Positions 1 to 9,385 of a stretch of 64,000 bases of DNA are shown here, one piece after another; the first letter of the stretch is position 1, and every line of letters starts with the position of its first letter. Source of the stretch: Diacronema lutheri (Eukaryota; Haptophyta; Pavlovophyceae; Pavlovales; Pavlovaceae); contig JAGTXO010000049.1 of NCBI GenBank assembly GCA_019448385.1, positions 112,501 through 176,500 on the forward strand. The letters run 5' to 3'. The notes beneath the pieces were generated by a model. The model was not told the DNA's origin, ran no database searches, and saw only the letters and a list, made by a program, of their open reading frames with translations. Both the position numbers and the translations under genes were made by a program.

Positions 1-292
1 ACAGCTGCGCGCACATCACGCTGACTTGAGCGCGCGCAGGCTGCTCCTGCCCGCGCAGACGGAGGCGATGCTCGAGTGGGCGGGCAAGGAGCGGTACGAG
101 GCGTGGGCCGAGGCTGAGCTGCCGCTGCTCGAGCGCCTGCTCCACGACTATGTGTGGCTGCCGTCGCACGTCGTGTGGCACGATGGCTTCCTGCAGAGCT
201 TGCGCAGCGACCTGCCCGACCGCATCGACGAGCAGACCGACCGCTGCTGCGGCGCGGCCTCGCCGAGCGCCGCTACGGCCCCGCGCCAGTAG
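1..292 (+). CDS. 3' end of unrecognised protein gene (partial)
   Basis: An open frame enters from the left edge (codons from base 2) and ends at TAG 290-292, giving about 96 C-terminal residues. The piece is rich in Leu, Glu and Trp (for example LLERLLHDYVWLPSHVVWHDG) with an alternating amphipathic pattern that suggests helices. I do not recognise a family. The last 15 residues are Ala/Ser/Pro-rich and look disordered. No ATG precedes the conserved-looking part inside the window, so the gene starts further left. The P450 on the other strand ends 58 bp downstream, so the two genes converge. The case for coding rests on the frame staying open from the edge and on normal amino-acid composition. 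Confidence 0.55.
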   Translation, partial: QLRAHHADLSARRLLLPAQTEAMLEWAGKERYEAWAEAELPLLERLLHDYVWLPSHVVWHDGFLQSLRSDLPDRIDEQTDRCCGAASPSAATAPRQ

Positions 293-350
293 CCGTGAGC
301 CGAGGCGAGCATGCCACCCGACCAATGCACATTTCAGACCTTCGTGCCCG

Positions 351-1877
351 TCATCGCAACGCGCGTGCACGGCGCGCCACGCGCACCGGCACGGGCGCGG
401 CGCGCTGTGCAAGCGTCGCTCGCTCAAATGACACGGGCGGGAGCGGCAGGAGCGGCTCAAGCTCAAAGTCCGTGCCCCCGAGCAGCGCGGCGGTGACCGA
501 CTGGATCACGACGAGGCTTAGCTTCTCGCCGGGGCACTTGTGCAGGCCCTGAGAAAAGGTTGTGAATTTGAACTCGTCGACATCGCCTTTGGACGCAAAG
601 GAGCGTGCGTCGCACATTGCGCTCGCCGCGGCCCACTCGGTGCGCGTCGGGTTGTACTGGCGCGCGTCGGCGCCCCACGTGCGCGCGTCGAGGTTCGCGG
701 CGACGTGCGACAGCGCGATCGTCTCGCCGGCGCGCGCGTGGTGCGTGCGTCCGCGTGTGTCGGTGAGCGCAAAGCCCGCAGGCGCGACAATGGTGCGCAC
801 GGCGCCAATGGGATGGGCGGTGACGCGGCAGGTCTCGAGCGCGCAGCGGCGGAGGGCGCCGCACGTCGCAAGCACCGCTGCCGTCGGCTCCGCGCACAGG
901 CGCGCCGCCTCGGCGCGCATGGCCGTGAGCTCCGGCCCGCCGTGCTCGACGCCATGGAGGAAGGCTTGTGCCCCGCCGATCGACGGATTCTTATGCGCGG
1001 CGAAGAGGAGGCCGACGACGAGCTCGGCGCGGTCTGCGAGCGGCGTGCCGTCGGTCTCGAACGCGCGCAGCCACGGGCCGCGCCCGTCCGTGTCGCACGC
1101 GCCGTCGAGCGCCGTGCGCACGAGCGCGCACAACCTCCTGCGCCGCCGCTGCACGGGCCAGAGCGCGAGCGGCAGCGCGAGCGCGCGCGGCAGGACCGAG
1201 GCCTTGGCGATGGCGTCCTCGAGGGCGTCCTGAAAGCGCATGACCTCATCGATGAGCTCGGCGCCCGCGCGCTCGAGCAGTGCGACGCCGAGCATTCTGC
1301 CGATCATTGCGCGCAGCACGACGCGCCGCACAAGGGTCAACAGGTCGCGCACACGCGCCTCGCGCTGCGCGCCGAGCGCGAAGTCGAGTTCGAGGTGGAG
1401 CGCGGCAACGATGGCTGCATGCATGCGAGCCACCTCCTCGCCGAGCTGCGCTGGCGGCAGCCACGCCTTGAGCACGCGCTTGTGGAAGTCCGTGCCCTCG
1501 CGCACGTTTAGGTCGCCGAGCGCTTCGCGGAAGCCGATCGCCAGCACGGCGTCGCGCGCGGAGAGCACGGTCTCGGCGGCGTTGGTCGTCGCGGCGATCG
1601 CCTCGCGGCCGGCGCCGACGATCACCATTCGCTTCCCCGCAAGGTTGATCCTGAAGACCGAGCCGACGCGCGCGCACTGGTCGAGCAAAAATCGCGGCGC
1701 GTCCGCCTTATACTCGAGCGCGTGGCCAAGGACCGGCAGGCCGCCCGCTGCCTCGGGGACACTGCTACCATTGCTTGGCGCGGCGATTTGGCTGCCGCCG
1801 CCGAGCAGGCGGCGGACGAGCCACACGACCGCGAGCAGCCACACAGCCGAGATGACGCTCAAGTTCTGGTTCTCCAT
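351..1877 (-). CDS. Cytochrome P450 monooxygenase
   Basis: Single-exon, 508-residue P450, the usual length for a microsomal enzyme. Residues about 8-28 are a hydrophobic anchor followed by Arg residues, as in ER-bound P450s. The I-helix segment is FAAHKNPSIGGAQ (near residue 292), which lacks the usual AGxxT form and resembles the atypical I helices of CYP51/CYP7/CYP8-like groups. The K-helix ExxR is seen as ETCR (near 350). The haem-binding loop FSQGLHKCPGE (near 446) supplies the Cys thiolate. It therefore probably inserts oxygen into a sterol, fatty acid or other lipid, using electrons from an NADPH-P450 reductase; the substrate cannot be read from sequence. The start at 1877 is 45 bp from the divergent start at 1923, so a promoter is probably shared. 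Confidence 0.9.
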   Translation of the reverse strand: MENQNLSVISAVWLLAVVWLVRRLLGGGSQIAAPSNGSSVPEAAGGLPVLGHALEYKADAPRFLLDQCARVGSVFRINLAGKRMVIVGAGREAIAATTNAAETVLSARDAVLAIGFREALGDLNVREGTDFHKRVLKAWLPPAQLGEEVARMHAAIVAALHLELDFALGAQREARVRDLLTLVRRVVLRAMIGRMLGVALLERAGAELIDEVMRFQDALEDAIAKASVLPRALALPLALWPVQRRRRRLCALVRTALDGACDTDGRGPWLRAFETDGTPLADRAELVVGLLFAAHKNPSIGGAQAFLHGVEHGGPELTAMRAEAARLCAEPTAAVLATCGALRRCALETCRVTAHPIGAVRTIVAPAGFALTDTRGRTHHARAGETIALSHVAANLDARTWGADARQYNPTRTEWAAASAMCDARSFASKGDVDEFKFTTFSQGLHKCPGEKLSLVVIQSVTAALLGGTDFELEPLLPLPPVSFERATLAQRAAPVPVRVARRARALR

Positions 1878-1922
1878 GGAAACACTGGAAATACATCATC
1901 GCTCGAAATTAAAGGGCGGACG

Positions 1923-2630
1923 ATGGGCCTCGGCTGGGCGGCGGCGGCGTTCTTCGCCGGCTGGTTCCTCAGCCCGCTGCTCACGGCGCCCGCGTCGCCG
2001 GGCACGCTCGACAACGTCGCCGCCTGGGCACTGCAGGGGTCCGGCAAGGATATCCCCACCCCGCTCATGGGCCTGTACGTCTTCCGCGGCCTCAACCCGT
2101 GCTTCCTCGCCGACATGTCGTACGCGCGCGCGTGGAACCCAAAGGAGCGCTCGTTCATTTTCGACATGTCCGGTCCGGGCGTGCACTTCCTCGACCGCGC
2201 GCTTCCGTCCGCCATGCGCGGCGAGTTCGCCAACACGTCCCCGACGCCCGAGGTGAGCGGGCGGTACGTCCAACGTCTGATGGCGCTGATGCGCCACGCG
2301 AACAAGTTTGTGATGAACGAGGAGGGGACACGCGCGCAGATTCACCCGATCTTCTTCTTCGAGGGGTTCCCGCTCAATTATTTTGCCCGCTCGCTCATCC
2401 GCGAAGAGATCGAGCTGCACAGGTCCTCCGTCCCGTTTGGGCCGGCCATGTGGAAGCGCGTCAACTACGCGCCGCCGAGCAACGCGACCCAAACAGACGC
2501 GGTATACTGGCTGCACCCAGTCGCCACGCGCAAGCCGGGCGGCGCGGTCGTCGTGTACGGCCCCGGGCTGCGCATGGCGAGGCGCAAGATGGTGATGTCA
2601 AATGACACCTCGTTCTTCCACGGCGCGTGA
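1923..2630 (+). CDS. Unrecognised 235-residue protein with N-terminal membrane segment
   Basis: I do not recognise this family. The ATG at 1923 is the first one downstream of the divergent P450 start; the same frame is open further upstream but overlaps P450 codons. Residues 3-20 (GWAAAAFFAGWFLSPLL) form a hydrophobic anchor or signal. The rest has natural globular composition with few of the Arg/Ala runs typical of shadow frames here, and contains segments such as MGLYVFRGLNPCFLADMSY and HPIFFFEGFPLNYFARSL. It ends at TGA 2628-2630, followed after 31 bp by a 39-base C homopolymer. Coding is supported by the sharp change in composition at the start and stop. Function unknown. Confidence 0.7.
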   Translation: MGLGWAAAAFFAGWFLSPLLTAPASPGTLDNVAAWALQGSGKDIPTPLMGLYVFRGLNPCFLADMSYARAWNPKERSFIFDMSGPGVHFLDRALPSAMRGEFANTSPTPEVSGRYVQRLMALMRHANKFVMNEEGTRAQIHPIFFFEGFPLNYFARSLIREEIELHRSSVPFGPAMWKRVNYAPPSNATQTDAVYWLHPVATRKPGGAVVVYGPGLRMARRKMVMSNDTSFFHGA

Positions 2631-2660
2631 TGCTCGTGCTGTGACGCCGGCGTGAGCCAG

Positions 2661-2661
<1 letters not shown>

Positions 2662-2700
<39 letters not shown>
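2662..2700. repeat. C homopolymer, 39 bases
   Basis: Uninterrupted run of 39 C on the + strand, between the convergent stops of the unknown protein (2630) and the RNA-dependent RNA polymerase (2711). Its length in the genome is uncertain because such runs assemble poorly. Confidence 0.9.
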
Positions 2701-2702
<2 letters not shown>

Positions 2703-2710
2703 GACCACAA

Positions 2711-4945
2711 TTATGTCGCAGTTCGTTGGGCTGTCTGGTCTGAACCTGCCGATGTTGCCAACGGCGGTGCCAACGGCGTTGGTGACGGTGCAGATGTGGG
2801 CGACGACGACGACGGCAGATCAACCGGCCGCGCGCGCTCGGCATGGGTGTACGCCGGCTGCACGTTGGCGAGCACGGCTGCCGCGCGGCCGCGCGCCGAG
2901 ACGGGCCTGCCCGAGAGCGCGCGACGCGGCTGCGCGCCGTCGCGCCGCCGGGCGCCCACCGGCTGCTCGAGGAGCTTGCGCAAATGGAGGGGCAGCTGCG
3001 TGTCGTCGCCGTGCTTGCCCGCGTTGAGAGCGCCGAGGTACGCATCCGCGAGCAGCAGCGCGTCCGGGTCGTCCATGCCGAGCTGCTTGCTCGCAACGGT
3101 TGCCTCCCACAGGCGAAAGATGCGCCCCACCTCGAGCGGCGCCTGGAGCGTCGCGCGGTCGGCCAGGTAGGCGTGCACGGCGCGCAGGTCGAGGGAGCCG
3201 TCGCCGGCCGCATCGGCGCGTGACGATCGCCTGCGCGAGGGCAGCCGTCGCGGGTTTGGCGATGGGTCTCTTGGCGAGAGGTGACGGAGCACGGCGAGTT
3301 CGTCCCAGCACGCAAAGTAGAGGTCGCCGTCCAGGTCGCCGTCGCCGCAGATCTCGGGCAGCGGCCTCTCGCCGCGCACCGAGAAGACGAGGAGGCCAAA
3401 AGGGAGCGTTTGCAGCCACGCCCACTGCGACGCGAGCATCGATTGCGGGCGACTGCTCACAAGGGGCACGATTCGCCCGTCCGATGGCTTGACGCACGGG
3501 AAGCGCGTCACAAACAGCCGGCTGCCATCGATGCCGGGCGCAAAGACCGAGCCGGCGGGCAGCGAGGCGAATGGATCGGCCACGCCCGACAACGACGCGT
3601 GCGAGAGCTGCGAGATGCACGCCGCCGACCGGCAGCTGTGCGCGTATGCGTCGATGCACTCCTGACTGAGACCAAGGGCTGCCCACAGCCGCAAGACCAT
3701 CTCGGACGGCGGCGCGGGCACGCGCTCGGCCTGCGCGGCGAGCCAGCCGCCGCCCGCGACGACGTGCGCGCCGGCGGCGTGCGGCGGCGGCTGCTGCGCG
3801 GGCGGCGCGCCGGCGGGCGGCGGCGGCGCGAGGCGCGCGCTCGCCCGCAGCAAGTTGGTGCGCGTTGGGTGGACGAGTTTGACGAGGAGCAGCGCCTCAT
3901 CGTGCCGCAGCGCCTGCGTAAGCACGCCCTCGTCAGTCGCCACCGCCGCTTTTCCCCTCGGCGCGGCCTGCTCTCGCAAGGCCGGCTCACCACCGGCTGC
4001 AGCTGCGGCTGCGGCTGCGCATGGCGGCACCTTGCGCATCGAGTGGACGAGCTGCACAGTCTCAAGGCCGGGCCTGCGCATGAGCATGCCCTTGAAGATG
4101 CCGAGCTTGGGGCTATACACGCGCACCTGCAGCGCACTCGCCAGCTCGGGCTGCAGCGCGCCCGCCTGCTGCGCGACGCGCGTGACGAGCCAGTCAGGCG
4201 CGAAGCCGCAACCGTCCGCCATTGCCGCGCCGCGCGCGTTGACGGGCGACAGGTCGGCGCGCACTGCGAGCATGGTGGCGTCCATGCGCATCGCGGCGGT
4301 CGAGCTGCCGCGCGAGCAGAGCAGCTCGAGCCGCGCCGCCAGCTTACTCGTCGGCGTCACAGCTGCAAAGTTGGCCACGCGCTGGAGCTCGGTGGCAAGG
4401 CAGATGGGTGGCAGCGGACCGCCCGACGTCGCGACAAAGTGCCACGCCATGGGCTCGCCCTTGCCCTTGCGCGGCTTGGCGGCGACGAGCTCGTAGCGCA
4501 GCTCGTCGACGTGTAGCTCGCGCGGCGGCGCCACTTCCTCCGCGCCACCCTCGGCCGCCGCCGTCTCGACGACGAGCACGCGGTGGTATCCAAAATGCTC
4601 GGCGAGAAAGGTCACGTCGCGCGTGACGGTCGGGGGCAGGACGCGCAGCTCGCCCGATGGCGCGTAGCGCGCGCGAAAGAGCGCCGCGGCGCCGTTTGCG
4701 AGGCGCCGCTCGAGCTGGAGCATCGCAAACGAGCCGCCCATGCCGCCCGCGCGGCGCAGAGCGAGCAGCACGGCGACGGCCTGCGCGCCCTCCGCGCGCC
4801 TCCTGTCCGCGGCCGTGCGCGCGAGCATGTGCGACGCGCAGCGCGCGGGTGCGGCCGCGAAGGGCACGCGCGGCCGCGCGCATCCCCAACGTGCCGGGCG
4901 GGCGAGGAGGAGCAGCCCCGTCGCCGGCCATGCCACGCCGAGCAT
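2711..4945 (-). CDS. RDR: Eukaryotic RNA-dependent RNA polymerase (RNAi type)
   Basis: The frame carries the signature of the cellular RDR/QDE-1 family: GSVFAPGIDGSRLFVTRFPC followed by ICGDGDLDGDLYF, where D-x-D-G-D (bases 3324-3338, about residues 536-540 from the start chosen) is the catalytic aspartate cluster. The family copies single-stranded RNA into double-stranded RNA to feed Dicer and amplify silencing. The C-terminal 100 residues are Arg/Ala/Ser/Pro-rich. I chose ATG 4945 (744 residues) because the frame upstream runs through a homopolymer that would encode poly-Pro. An upstream ATG at 5242 (843 residues) or a spliced leader exon cannot be excluded. Even the long model is shorter than typical plant RDRs (about 1,000-1,200), so the N-terminal accessory region is reduced or lies in unseen exons. 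Family call is confident, 5' end is not. Confidence 0.85.
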   Translation of the reverse strand: MLGVAWPATGLLLLARPARWGCARPRVPFAAAPARCASHMLARTAADRRRAEGAQAVAVLLALRRAGGMGGSFAMLQLERRLANGAAALFRARYAPSGELRVLPPTVTRDVTFLAEHFGYHRVLVVETAAAEGGAEEVAPPRELHVDELRYELVAAKPRKGKGEPMAWHFVATSGGPLPPICLATELQRVANFAAVTPTSKLAARLELLCSRGSSTAAMRMDATMLAVRADLSPVNARGAAMADGCGFAPDWLVTRVAQQAGALQPELASALQVRVYSPKLGIFKGMLMRRPGLETVQLVHSMRKVPPCAAAAAAAAGGEPALREQAAPRGKAAVATDEGVLTQALRHDEALLLVKLVHPTRTNLLRASARLAPPPPAGAPPAQQPPPHAAGAHVVAGGGWLAAQAERVPAPPSEMVLRLWAALGLSQECIDAYAHSCRSAACISQLSHASLSGVADPFASLPAGSVFAPGIDGSRLFVTRFPCVKPSDGRIVPLVSSRPQSMLASQWAWLQTLPFGLLVFSVRGERPLPEICGDGDLDGDLYFACWDELAVLRHLSPRDPSPNPRRLPSRRRSSRADAAGDGSLDLRAVHAYLADRATLQAPLEVGRIFRLWEATVASKQLGMDDPDALLLADAYLGALNAGKHGDDTQLPLHLRKLLEQPVGARRRDGAQPRRALSGRPVSARGRAAAVLANVQPAYTHAERARPVDLPSSSSPTSAPSPTPLAPPLATSAGSDQTAQRTAT

Positions 4946-5034
4946 CCACCCCGCGTCGTGGCGGGAGGCCACGGAAAAAAGACAAGACGTAACAAGACGT
5001 TGGAAAAGGAACGGAAGTCTCCAGTATCCAGTAT

Positions 5035-5074
<40 letters not shown>
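5035..5074. repeat. G homopolymer, 40 bases
   Basis: Forty consecutive G on the + strand about 90 bp upstream of the chosen RDR ATG. Together with the 39-base C run at 2662 it brackets the RDR gene in inverted orientation. Confidence 0.9.
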
Positions 5075-5075
<1 letters not shown>

Positions 5076-5279
5076 ACAGTAGCAAGTAGTTGAAATCGAC
5101 GCCGCGGGGTGGCTGGCGCGTGTGGGTGTCCGCCCATCCCGCGTCCTGCCGCGTCCTTGCCGTCCCGGTCGTCCCCGCTGCCGGCGTGCACAGGGTCGTC
5201 GCCCTGACCGGACCGACGCTGCGTGCATTCTTTCGCTCGCACCGTTCGTCACGCCACGTCGCGCCTCGGACCCTTGCAC

Positions 5280-5280
<1 letters not shown>

Positions 5281-5312
<32 letters not shown>

Positions 5313-5319
5313 CCCCCCC
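5281..5319. repeat. C-rich homopolymer broken by single T
   Basis: A run of about 29 C, one T, then about 9 C on the + strand, 89 bp beyond the stop codon of the minus-strand gene at 5408. Confidence 0.85.
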
Positions 5320-5407
5320 TCACGTGCCTCGGCCCCTCGCTCCCGGCGCGCCCGCCTTGAATCCGACGAGCAACCCCCTCTTTGCACTCGCCGGAGCTGC
5401 CCCCGTC

Positions 5408-6871
5408 CTACCTCGGTGGACGCTGGCGCGGCTGCGGCTGCGCGGCGGCAAATTGGCGGCGCAGCTGCGCAGCCGTCGCCTGCGTGGCCGCGAGCCCATG
5501 CAGGCACGCCGCGGCGCTGTGCAGCACGTTGGACGCCGGGCTTGGTGCGTGCCGCGCCCCTGCGCCGGTGAGCCCATCAAGGGCTGGCGCGACGTGCGTC
5601 GTCAGAAGATGCGCCGCCTCTCCAAGTGAACCCACAGCGTCCTCCAGATGGCCGGCCGCGGCCGCGAGGCGAGCGGGCGCGTGCTCAACCGCATGGCGCA
5701 CGTGCTCCGCAGCGTCCACCGCACCTTGCGCCTGTGCGCGCAGCTGCTCGGCACGGCCCGCGCCCGCCGAAGCACCTCCCGCCGATGCGCCGATCGCGCG
5801 GAGAAGCGGCGCGGCCGAGTGCGCAAGGTGCGAGGCCACCCGCGCCACGTCCACGGCGCGCTCGGCGAGCGCGGCCGGCTCGCCAGCGCCCGGCTGTCGC
5901 CAGCCGCCGCCGACGATCCGGCTGAGGGCGTGCAGCATTTGTGCCCCCTGCGTGTCCGCACGGCCTGTTGCGCCGAGCTGGAGCGCAAGCGCCGCGCACC
6001 AGCGCACGATGGCGGTGGAGCTGGCTTCGCAGAGCGCGCTGACGGGCACGCTCTCGTCGACGAGCGGCACGCGCGTCTCGACGGGCCCGCCCAGCTCAAC
6101 GGGCAGCTCAAGCCGCACGCGTAACTCGCCGCCAAGCAGCCGAACGGCGCGCAGCTGCGTCTGCGTCAGCGCCTGCGCCGGCGCGCTCGTGGGCGGCAGC
6201 GCGTGCGCGGCTGACCGCGGCTGCGTCGTCGCCAACGGAGGGCACGCATGCTGCGCGGAGCCACTCGCGCGGCCACACGCCGCGCGTGCGCGCGGCTCCG
6301 TGGCGGCTTCAGCGGGTGCGTGCGCACCGGCGCGGCGATCGGCCGACGGCACGCTGCGCGCCGCGCGCCCGGTCGTCCGCTCCCACAGCCAGCCAAGGTT
6401 CGTCTCGCGAAATTGCAAGTCGTACGCGACGAGGGTGAGCACGGGCGCGTCGAGCTCGACGTGCACGTCAAAGGCGAGCGGGCCGGTGCGCTCGAGCCGC
6501 ACGCGCGCCCGCCGCGCGCGCAGCATTTCGTGCGGCGCGCGTCTTGGAGCGTTTGGAGCAAGCGTGGGCGACGCGGGCATGACGAAAAGTACAACGTCAT
6601 TCATGGCGAACTCGAGCGAGTCCAGCGGCGCATCTCCGCCGAGCAGGCGCGCGAGCGGACGGTCGGCGAGGCGGAGCGACGCAAAATCGACGTCGAGCTC
6701 CGTCACGCGCAGGTCGAGGTCGAGATAGCGCTTGGCGGCGGCTGGCACGAGGCGCGCGCGGAGTAGGTACGCAGCAACCACTAGGCCAGCCAAACCGTAC
6801 AGCAGCCAGATGACGTCGGTGGCCAGCGCCTGCAGACCGGCCGCCGCGCTGCGGGCGGCGTCCGCCAGCAT
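5408..6871 (-). CDS. Membrane-anchored protein of unknown function, 487 residues
   Basis: Residues 19-42 (VIWLLYGLAGLVVAAYLLRA) form one transmembrane helix close to the N-terminus. The following 150 residues alternate hydrophobic and charged positions in beta-like strands (LDLDLRVTELDVDFASLRLA; FDVHVELDAPVLTLVAYDLQ), resembling lipid-transfer or VPS13/AsmA-type membrane-contact proteins, but I cannot assign a family. The second half is Ala-rich helix with His/Asp heptads and a disordered Gln/Pro/Arg tail. The start at 6871 is only 41 bp from the divergent start at 6913, which argues that both starts are real. What I see is one anchor, a beta-rich domain and a helical tail; the function is unknown. 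Confidence 0.7.
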   Translation of the reverse strand: MLADAARSAAAGLQALATDVIWLLYGLAGLVVAAYLLRARLVPAAAKRYLDLDLRVTELDVDFASLRLADRPLARLLGGDAPLDSLEFAMNDVVLFVMPASPTLAPNAPRRAPHEMLRARRARVRLERTGPLAFDVHVELDAPVLTLVAYDLQFRETNLGWLWERTTGRAARSVPSADRRAGAHAPAEAATEPRARAACGRASGSAQHACPPLATTQPRSAAHALPPTSAPAQALTQTQLRAVRLLGGELRVRLELPVELGGPVETRVPLVDESVPVSALCEASSTAIVRWCAALALQLGATGRADTQGAQMLHALSRIVGGGWRQPGAGEPAALAERAVDVARVASHLAHSAAPLLRAIGASAGGASAGAGRAEQLRAQAQGAVDAAEHVRHAVEHAPARLAAAAGHLEDAVGSLGEAAHLLTTHVAPALDGLTGAGARHAPSPASNVLHSAAACLHGLAATQATAAQLRRQFAAAQPQPRQRPPR

Positions 6872-6912
6872 TTCCGACCGGAAATCCGAGGACCATTCGG
6901 CCCGAAGCGCCC
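6872..6912. promoter_or_regulatory. 41-bp bidirectional promoter
   Basis: All of the DNA between two divergent start codons. It holds CCGACCGGAAATCCGAGGAC (6874-6893), a TCCGA element with a short A tract that recurs upstream of other starts in this window. Confidence 0.5.
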
Positions 6913-9303
6913 ATGCGCCGGCTGGGCGTGGGCAACGCGCACCTCGGTCGCGAGCGGTTCAAGTACGTGTACCAGGTACGCGACATCGCCGCATGTGACC
7001 TCGCCGGGCTCGAGGCCGACGGCTTTGTGGGCGTGCGCGTGCAGTGGACGCGCGGACCATCTCACCGGACCGTCACGCAATGGGCCGCGCTGACCACAAA
7101 GGCCGCGCGCGTCGACTTTTGCGAGACGCCGATGCTCGTCTGCTCGATGTTCCGCCTGCGCAAGTCGGGCATTGCGTTCGACCCGAAGCCGAGCCAGTTC
7201 AAGCTCGTCGCCGTTCGCGCCGATGGCACCTACTCGACGGTCGGCTCGTGCACCGTCCACCTCGACATGCTCGTCAACCTCGAGGAGGCGGAGCTCAACC
7301 CATCGATGCACATCAACGCGCCACTCACCATGCGCCACGCGGTGACACGTGCGAGCGCTGCGATCCACCTCACGCTCACCGCGCGCCCCTTCAAGTCGTT
7401 TGAGTGCGGCGCTCGCACGCGATCGCGGCGCGCGCGGCTCGCTCGCCTCAAGCGGCGCTCACTCGTGCGGCACGCGCGCTTCACCCGCCGCGTGCGTGCG
7501 CTCAGCCCGGAGGCCGAGGTCGACGAGAACGCGACCAGTGCGGTGCAGAGCGCCAGCTCGGGCAGCGGCCACTCCTCGGACGGCGAGGGCGTGGACGACT
7601 GGGACTCTGACGTGGAGCTGCCCGAACAGCAGCGCCGCGAATCGCGCACGAGCGCGGCGGCGCGGCTCGCGCCGGCACCAAGTGGCGACGGCAGCGAGAC
7701 GCAGCGCCGCGCGGGCGCGCACACCGCCGCCGCCGCCGCGCGTGCCGCGCCGTCCGAGCCGGCCATGCTGCCTGCAGAACCCCATCGCTCTCAGCCCGCC
7801 GCGGCAGGCGCGGGCGGCAGCGGCGCGGCCCCCGGTGCGCGCGCGCCGCCGCCCGCCGCCCGCGCCGCGGCGCCGCTGCCCGACACGCGCGGCGCATCGG
7901 CGCACGGCGAGTGCGCGCCGCCCGGCGCGAGCGCGGCCTCGTCGACCGTCGCTGCCGAGCCGGACGCCATCTTGCAGACCGAGCGCCGGCTGCGCGATGA
8001 GCTCGCGCGCGCGCTCTCGCGCTCCGACGCGCTGCGCAGCGCGTGCACGCGGCTGGAGGACGAGTTGGTCGCGCTGCGCGGCGCGCGCGCTCGCGGGGAG
8101 GGCGGCGCGCAGCCGGCGGTGGTCGGGCAGCTCGGCGCGAGTGAGAAGGCGGCCGCGGCGCTTGCTGGCGAGGCGGCAGCCGCGCTCGCCGCCGCCGCCG
8201 CCTCGGCCGCCGCCGCGGCGCAGGCGCGCGCCGATCTCGACGTCGCGCGCCGCGACCTCGCAGCGTGCCGCAGGAGCATAGACGAAGCGGCGGCGGCGCA
8301 CGCGGCCGCGATGGGCGCGGCTGCGCGCGTGCACGCCGACGAGCTCGCGGCCGCGCGCGCGCATGCGGCCGCGCTCAGCGCGCAGCTCGTCCCGCGCGCG
8401 TCCGCCGCCGAGCGTTCCACGGGCGGCGCGCGCAGCGACGCGCGCGCCAACGACGACGGGCGGGCGGACGAGACGGCGGCCGACGGCACGCGGCTCGCGC
8501 GCGCCGAGCTCGTGTGCGCGATCGTCGCGCTGCGCGCGCAGCTCGTCGACGCGAGGGCGCAGCTGCTGCGCCGGCACGAGCCCGACAACGTGTCCGGCAT
8601 CGGCGCGCTTTGCAGCGATCGCGCGGATGCGCGCGCGGACGCGAGTGCACGCGTGCGCGTCGCGCTATCGCTCGGCGACTCGGTTGACGAAATCGCGGTG
8701 GCGGCGGCAGGCGCTATGCTCCCGCCGGGCGGTGCGGGATGCGGCGCGGCCGGCCTGCCCGAGCAGCTCGTCGGCCAGCTCGTCGGCGCGCTCGACGAGA
8801 TCAACACCCTTGAGGCGCGTGTGAATGAGGCCAAAATGGCGAAGCGCGAGGCAGTGGACAGGGCGCACGCGGCGGAGGCGCGCAGCACGCTGCTCGAGGC
8901 GCAGCTCTCCGCGCTCCTCAACGTGCACGCCGCGAAGCTGAGCTCGTCCAGCGCGCGCGCGTCCGATGGGGCAGCTGCGCGCACCGGCGCTGGGCGCGCG
9001 CCCGACGACAGCTGTGCGTCGGAGGGCGAGTGCGCGTTCGCGCGCGCGTTCGGGCCGACGATCGAACGGCTCGAGCAGCAGCTCAGCGCGATCACCGCGG
9101 AGCGCGACCGGCTGCGCTGGCAGCTGCGGCAGAGGGCGGGCATCGTCTCGCCCGCTCACGCGGCCGAGCATTGCCCGGGTGACGCTGGCCTAAGCCTGAC
9201 GCTGGCGCGTAGGAGCAGCGCGGGCGACATGCGGCCTGCAGCCGCCATGCGGTCCACGCGCTCGGCAGCCGACGAGCTGGCGGCGCGCAACGCGCGCCGG
9301 TAG
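6913..9303 (+). CDS. NT-C2 domain coiled-coil protein (EHBP1/PMI1-like N-terminus)
   Basis: Residues 1-165 match the NT-C2 (EEIG1/EHBP1-type N-terminal C2) pattern: a basic leader, FKYVYQVRDIAACDL, a strand with VRVQWTRG, then VDFCETPMLVCSMFR and GTYSTVGSCTVHLDMLVNL. The family links membranes to the cytoskeleton or positions organelles (PMI1 in plants, EHBP1 in animals). After residue 170 there is a basic stretch, a long disordered Ala/Ser/Pro/Glu region, and from about 350 onward Ala/Glu/Arg heptads typical of coiled coil, with a last coil near 700-740 (ERLEQQLSAITAERDRLRW). The total of 796 residues suits this architecture. One exon, stop TAG 9301-9303. Domain call is good; cellular role is inferred from the family. 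Confidence 0.75.
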   Translation: MRRLGVGNAHLGRERFKYVYQVRDIAACDLAGLEADGFVGVRVQWTRGPSHRTVTQWAALTTKAARVDFCETPMLVCSMFRLRKSGIAFDPKPSQFKLVAVRADGTYSTVGSCTVHLDMLVNLEEAELNPSMHINAPLTMRHAVTRASAAIHLTLTARPFKSFECGARTRSRRARLARLKRRSLVRHARFTRRVRALSPEAEVDENATSAVQSASSGSGHSSDGEGVDDWDSDVELPEQQRRESRTSAAARLAPAPSGDGSETQRRAGAHTAAAAARAAPSEPAMLPAEPHRSQPAAAGAGGSGAAPGARAPPPAARAAAPLPDTRGASAHGECAPPGASAASSTVAAEPDAILQTERRLRDELARALSRSDALRSACTRLEDELVALRGARARGEGGAQPAVVGQLGASEKAAAALAGEAAAALAAAAASAAAAAQARADLDVARRDLAACRRSIDEAAAAHAAAMGAAARVHADELAAARAHAAALSAQLVPRASAAERSTGGARSDARANDDGRADETAADGTRLARAELVCAIVALRAQLVDARAQLLRRHEPDNVSGIGALCSDRADARADASARVRVALSLGDSVDEIAVAAAGAMLPPGGAGCGAAGLPEQLVGQLVGALDEINTLEARVNEAKMAKREAVDRAHAAEARSTLLEAQLSALLNVHAAKLSSSSARASDGAAARTGAGRAPDDSCASEGECAFARAFGPTIERLEQQLSAITAERDRLRWQLRQRAGIVSPAHAAEHCPGDAGLSLTLARRSSAGDMRPAAAMRSTRSAADELAARNARR

Positions 9304-9385
9304 GTCGCCCGGGAGTGCGTGAACTTCGGAATTTTTTCGACCGCGAAAGCGCGCGAGCCGTAGTTTTGAGCTGGGGCTCCCAAGA

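Larger units (their letters stand above)
4946..5407. other. Gene-free interval with two homopolymers
   Basis: This 462-bp stretch lies upstream of the RDR start and downstream of the next minus-strand stop at 5408. It contains a 40-base G run and a roughly 39-base C tract, with an A/T-richer segment (gaaaaaagacaagacg) near 4970-5000 that may be the RDR promoter or 5' UTR. I see no convincing gene in it. Confidence 0.6.

Noticed and set aside
2652-5242. Poly-Pro and poly-Gly 'proteins' across the C and G runs
   Set aside because: They arise only because homopolymers are open in every frame; no conserved sequence flanks them.
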